From assembly GCA_013139395.1 (NCBI GenBank), contig WTAX01000175.1:1-10657 (forward strand): a DNA stretch of 10,657 nt. The letters are read 5' to 3'. Made by a program: the position numbers and the translations under genes. Shown here piece after piece: positions 8,172-10,657 of the stretch. Under the pieces are notes generated by a model. It saw only the letters and a program-made list of their open reading frames with translations, did no database searches and was not told the origin of the DNA. How positions within the stretch are numbered: position 1 is the first letter of the stretch; each line of letters opens with the position of its first letter. The DNA comes from Gammaproteobacteria bacterium (lineage in GTDB: Bacteria > Pseudomonadota > Gammaproteobacteria > GRL18).

Positions 8172-8192
8172 AAAATATATCTTAAAGACACG

Positions 8193-8235
8193 ATTCGATT
8201 TGCAAAAAATTGACGAAATGAGTCATTCGATTGCA
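8193..8235. repeat. Near-identical pair ATTCGATT(T)GCA in the LysM promoter region
   Basis: ATTCGATTTGCA (8193-8204) and ATTCGATTGCA (8225-8235) differ by a single extra T and start 32 bp apart, about three helical turns. They lie just upstream of the candidate -10 and could be a second operator pair. This is position-based inference; the motif is not one I recognise. Confidence 0.6.
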
Positions 8236-8239
8236 GATT

Positions 8240-8245
8240 TATACT
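8240..8245 (+). promoter_or_regulatory. Candidate -10 for the LysM-dprA unit
   Basis: TATACT matches five of six to TATAAT and would start transcription near 8252, giving a leader of about 36 bases. No good -35 is present at 16-18 bp; TTGACG (8210-8215) is a fine -35 sequence but 24 bp away. The promoter may depend on an activator bound at the upstream repeats. Weak call. Confidence 0.35.
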
Positions 8246-8265
8246 AATTATCAAAGATGATAATT
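8246..8265. promoter_or_regulatory. Inverted repeat AATTATC-N6-GATAATT at the presumed LysM transcript start
   Basis: Perfect 7-bp arms (8246-8252 and 8259-8265) with a 6-base centre directly abut the candidate -10. The position fits an operator at the start site or a short 5'-leader hairpin ending about 10 bases before the ribosome-binding site. The arms are AT-rich, so chance cannot be ruled out. Confidence 0.4.
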
Positions 8266-8287
8266 TCCAATGAATTTAGGGATTCAT

Positions 8288-9370
8288 ATGAAAAACATTA
8301 AGACGCTTTTTTCTTTGGCTACATTTATTCTTATGCTTGTAGCAGCATCATTTTCCTTGGCCGAAGAGGTGGCAGTGGAGCTCAAGCCGGGCCACCCGCA
8401 ACAATACACAGTAGTAAAAGGGGATACACTATGGGATATCTCCGGCATGTTCTTAAAAAAACCATGGTATTGGCCAGAAATCTGGCACATTAACCCGCAA
8501 ATAGAAAACCCCCACCTTATTTATCCAGGTGATGTTCTCAAACTGGTTTATATTGATGGCAAGCCTTATATTACGCGCAGCAAATATGGCAAACGAACTG
8601 TTCGCCTCAGCCCTGAAACAAGAATAGAAGAACTTGATCGAGCGATTCCAACTATACCATTGGATATCATTTCACCTTACCTCACAAGAAATCGTATTTT
8701 GAATGCTCGAGAGTATTCACAACTGCCCTACATTGTCGGTATTAATGATGAACACATGTCTGCCGGTGCAGATAATTCGATTTATGTCATGGGGATTCCA
8801 GAAGACAGCAATGATGCTGTTTATGGCATTTACAGACGCGGTAATGCCTATAAAAACCCCGTTAATAAAAAAGAAATCCTGGGTTATGAAGCCATTTACC
8901 TTGGTGAAGGAACTATGGAGCGCAAAGGTAGTCCTGCGACGATCTATGTTGAAAAATCCAAAGCAGAAATCCTCAAAAAACATCGCGTCATTCCCATCAA
9001 TCGTGACAAAGTGATTGACACCAGATTCATGCCTAAAGCATCTTCAGTAAAACGTTCTGCAAGAATTATTGGCGTACTGACATCAGGTATGCAGCCAGGT
9101 GTTAAAATGGTCGGAGCCATGGACGTGGTTATTGTTGATGTGGGTTTAAAAGATGGCGTTGAATCTGGTGATGTATTTAATATTTATAAAAGAGGCCCTA
9201 TTGTAAAAGACCCATTGCGTGTCAATCAGAAAGTTAAATTGCCTAATGAACTTAACGGCAATTTAATGATCTTCCGTCCATTTAATCGCTTAAGCTATGC
9301 TATTGTAATGGATGCACAATCAACACTTCGTGTTGGTGATGTAGTAAAATCACCATTCATCAGCGAATAA
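8288..9370 (+). CDS. tsaP: Secreted LysM peptidoglycan-binding protein, TsaP-like (type IV pilus secretin-associated)
   Basis: A 360-residue exported protein. The chosen ATG at 8288 has AGGG six bases upstream and starts directly with a signal peptide; an in-frame ATG at 8270 lacks a ribosome-binding site and would add six residues. The signal peptide is 1-25 (basic MKNIK, hydrophobic core, SLA then EE). One LysM domain follows (about 39-87: YTVVKGDTLWDISGMFL, WPEIWHINPQIENPHLIYPGDVLKL). The remainder has no repeats or cysteines; its last ~100 residues (SARIIGVLTSGMQPGVKMVGAMDVVIVDVG, SGDVFNIYKRG, RVGDVV) resemble the C-terminal module of this family. The length, single N-terminal LysM and position between def and dprA match PA0020 of Pseudomonas, the TsaP orthologue that links the PilQ secretin to peptidoglycan. 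The family assignment is firm; a role in piliation here is inference, since no pil gene is in view. Confidence 0.85.
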   Translation: MKNIKTLFSLATFILMLVAASFSLAEEVAVELKPGHPQQYTVVKGDTLWDISGMFLKKPWYWPEIWHINPQIENPHLIYPGDVLKLVYIDGKPYITRSKYGKRTVRLSPETRIEELDRAIPTIPLDIISPYLTRNRILNAREYSQLPYIVGINDEHMSAGADNSIYVMGIPEDSNDAVYGIYRRGNAYKNPVNKKEILGYEAIYLGEGTMERKGSPATIYVEKSKAEILKKHRVIPINRDKVIDTRFMPKASSVKRSARIIGVLTSGMQPGVKMVGAMDVVIVDVGLKDGVESGDVFNIYKRGPIVKDPLRVNQKVKLPNELNGNLMIFRPFNRLSYAIVMDAQSTLRVGDVVKSPFISE

Positions 9371-9382
9371 GCCTTTCTCTTG

Positions 9383-9454
9383 TGGAATACTTTAGTCTTT
9401 AGACACGTTGTTTAAATATTTTCTTAAACAGGTGTCTTAAACTAAGGTATTCCA
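9383..9454. repeat. 72-base imperfect inverted repeat (long hairpin) between the LysM gene and dprA
   Basis: Outer arms 9383-9406 and 9432-9454 pair over about 22 bp: TGGAATAC with GTATTCCA, then TTAGT with ACTAA, then AGACAC with GTGTCT, interrupted by two mismatches and one bulged base. A second helix, TGTTTAA (9409-9415) with TTAAACA (9424-9430), closes on an 8-base loop ATATTTTC. The whole spacer is thus nearly one hairpin of about 29 bp. No T-run follows the right arm, so it is not a normal intrinsic terminator. It starts 12 bases after the LysM stop and ends about 10 bases before the dprA ribosome-binding site. It could be an mRNA-processing or stability element, or a dispersed palindromic repeat. 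Confidence 0.85.
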
Positions 9455-9477
9455 GCATTCACAATCAAGGAGCAATC

Positions 9478-10611
9478 ATGGATGATTTGTCTTATTGGCT
9501 GGCATTACACAAAGCATCCGGTATTGGTCCTGCCACATTTAACCAACTCTTTGAACATTTTCCAAATCCCGATGTTTTATTTAATTCTCCTGAAGCACTT
9601 AAAGAGCTTGATTTAACGCCTGCCCGACGATCGGCCGTTCAAAAAGCCATACAGGAACCTGACTGGAAAGCAGTTGAACAGGAATTACAATGGGCCGAAA
9701 CACCTGAAAATCATATTCTGCTATTAACTCACTCCAAATACCCGGAATTATTAAAACAAATTCACGCTCCACCACCGCTATTGTTTGTTAAAGGACAGCT
9801 TGATGTACTTAATGACATTCAATTAGCCATGGTCGGCAGTCGCAATCCCAGTGCGGATGGCCATGAGACTGCATGGCAATTTGCTCATCACCTGGCTCAA
9901 AGCGGCATGGTGATCACCAGCGGCATGGCACTGGGGATTGATGCACAAAGTCATTATGGTGCCTTAAAAGCCAATGGAAAAAGTATTGCAGTTGCCGGTA
10001 CAGGTCTGGATCGTATTTACCCGGCACGACATAAAGAACTCGCCTGGCAATTAATAGAGCAAGGTGCCATCATTTCTGAATATCCACTTGGCACCGGGCC
10101 TATGAAACATAATTTTCCACAACGTAATCGTATTATCAGTGGTTTAAGTGTTGGAACTCTCGTTGTTGAGGCCGCCTTAAAAAGCGGCTCATTAATTACT
10201 GCACAAACGGCATTGGAACAGGCAAGAGAAGTATTTGCTATACCAGGCTCCATTCATAACCCCCTGACACGAGGCTGTCATCAGTTAATTAAATCAGGAG
10301 CTAAGCTGGTGGAGACTGCTGAAGACATATTAGAAGAACTATCAAGTTTAATGATTGCCTCACGAATGGGCTCTGCTGATGCCCCTGACTCAATCACTCC
10401 TGATAATGCAGTGCAAAATAGTCATTCATTATTACCCAAAATTCAGCAGCAGATATTAAAACAAATTGGCTTTAATCCTGTTTCAATCGATACCATTATT
10501 AGCCGTTCGGGTTTAAGCACGGCTGAAATCAATGCCAATCTGGTTTTATTAGAAGTGAATGATTACATTCAATCTCATCCGGGTGGACATGTATCGCTCA
10601 AATCAAATTGA
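9478..10611 (+). CDS. dprA: DNA-processing protein DprA
   Basis: A 377-residue cytoplasmic protein (E. coli Smf/DprA 374) that binds incoming single-stranded DNA and loads RecA during natural transformation. The N-terminal helix-hairpin-helix/SAM-like domain covers about 1-60 (LHKASGIGPATFNQLFEHFPN). The Rossmann-like DprA core is at about 80-288: MVGSRNPS (118-125), ITSGMALGIDAQSH (146-159), AVAGTGLDRIYPARH, NFPQRNRIISGLS (212-224) and EAALKSGSLITAQTALEQAREVFAIPG (231-257), all intact. After a linker (about 290-315), a winged-helix domain ends the protein (about 318-374). The start has AAGGAG five bases upstream, the strongest ribosome-binding site in the window. It follows the LysM gene on the same strand after a 107-base spacer filled by the hairpin. 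DprA is present in many bacteria not known to be competent, so transformability is not proven. Confidence 0.97.
   Translation: MDDLSYWLALHKASGIGPATFNQLFEHFPNPDVLFNSPEALKELDLTPARRSAVQKAIQEPDWKAVEQELQWAETPENHILLLTHSKYPELLKQIHAPPPLLFVKGQLDVLNDIQLAMVGSRNPSADGHETAWQFAHHLAQSGMVITSGMALGIDAQSHYGALKANGKSIAVAGTGLDRIYPARHKELAWQLIEQGAIISEYPLGTGPMKHNFPQRNRIISGLSVGTLVVEAALKSGSLITAQTALEQAREVFAIPGSIHNPLTRGCHQLIKSGAKLVETAEDILEELSSLMIASRMGSADAPDSITPDNAVQNSHSLLPKIQQQILKQIGFNPVSIDTIISRSGLSTAEINANLVLLEVNDYIQSHPGGHVSLKSN
10471..10476 (+). other. Start of the C-terminal winged-helix segment of dprA (domain note)
   Basis: The winged-helix domain of DprA (residues about 318-374, here IGFNPVSIDTIISRSGLS) is present and undamaged, which distinguishes this full three-domain form from shorter DprA proteins that lack it. 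Beyond the stop at 10611, the last 46 bases contain only ATGATGAATGAATTACAATAG, a seven-codon frame with no ribosome-binding site, and no terminator hairpin. Confidence 0.5.
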
Positions 10612-10657
10612 CAACTTTCTTCTCTATGATGAATGAATTACAATAGAAGCTACTTAA

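Larger units (their letters stand above)
7829..8287. other. Divergent AT-rich intergenic region between def and the LysM gene
   Basis: A gene-free stretch of about 440 bases, 24% GC by count, falling to about 16% over 8041-8160, against roughly 40% in the genes. It must hold outward promoters for both flanking units. Besides the elements listed separately I see: a perfect palindrome TAAAATT-AC-AATTTTA (7974-7989); a near-palindrome TTGCTTGCAAACAA (7892-7905) in the presumed def leader; and an 8-bp inverted pair AAAGTGTT (8017-8024) and AACACTTT (8049-8056). No reading frame here has a ribosome-binding site or recognisable product, and I see no tRNA or structured RNA. The AT-rich block could act as UP element, curved DNA or a nucleoid-protein site (inference). 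Confidence 0.8.

Noticed and set aside
9383..9454. Calling the hairpin an intrinsic terminator.
   Set aside because: No run of T follows either arm in the relevant orientation, and dprA follows closely on the same strand with a strong ribosome-binding site.
10612..10657. Start of a further gene (ATGATGAATGAA...) after dprA.
   Set aside because: The frame stops after six codons at TAG and has no ribosome-binding site; the next gene must begin beyond the window.

Overview
The window is a chromosomal housekeeping region of a non-enteric gammaproteobacterium. Three things point there. The gene order dprA / LysM protein / def-fmt-rsmB / trkA is the classic layout near the origin in Pseudomonas and relatives. 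The RsmB, Fmt and TrkA sequences resemble E. coli closely. An NtrY/NtrX pair plus a DUF4390 membrane protein sit between rsmB and trkA, an arrangement I associate with environmental Beta/Gammaproteobacteria and not with enterics. Coding GC is moderate (roughly 40% by eye). I cannot name the genus.

Layout: positions 1-7828 carry seven minus-strand genes, transcribed right to left: def (7828-7325), fmt (7248-6295), rsmB (6283-4871), a DUF4390 gene (4868-4026), ntrY (4029-1894), ntrX (1777-362) and the first quarter of trkA (341 to beyond the left edge). The rsmB-DUF4390-ntrY junctions are very tight (2-base gap, then an ATGA overlap), and ntrX-trkA are 20 bases apart, so most of this is probably one operon. 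Larger spacers lie between def and fmt (76 bases, with a 14-bp tandem duplication) and between ntrY and ntrX (117 bases, with a TTGTTAA-N14-TTAACAA dyad). A divergent intergenic region of about 440 bases (24% GC by count) separates def from two plus-strand genes: a secreted LysM protein of the TsaP type (8288-9370) and dprA (9478-10611). About 25 kDa worth of stem-loop-free coding sequence is interrupted there only by a 72-base imperfect hairpin between those two genes. The last 46 bases hold no gene.

Functional reading: def, fmt and rsmB serve translation (N-formyl-methionine cycle and 16S rRNA m5C). NtrY/NtrX are a membrane sensor kinase and response regulator. TrkA is the NAD-binding regulatory subunit of Trk potassium uptake. 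TsaP-type proteins anchor the type IV pilus secretin to peptidoglycan, and DprA loads RecA on incoming single-stranded DNA; together they are compatible with pilus-mediated natural transformation, though that link is inference.

I see no mobile element, CRISPR array, RNA gene or clearly new multi-gene system. The observations most worth a second look are an NtrX whose AAA+ domain has lost several ATPase and sigma-54-contact residues, the long hairpin before dprA, and the direct-repeat cluster upstream of the LysM gene.
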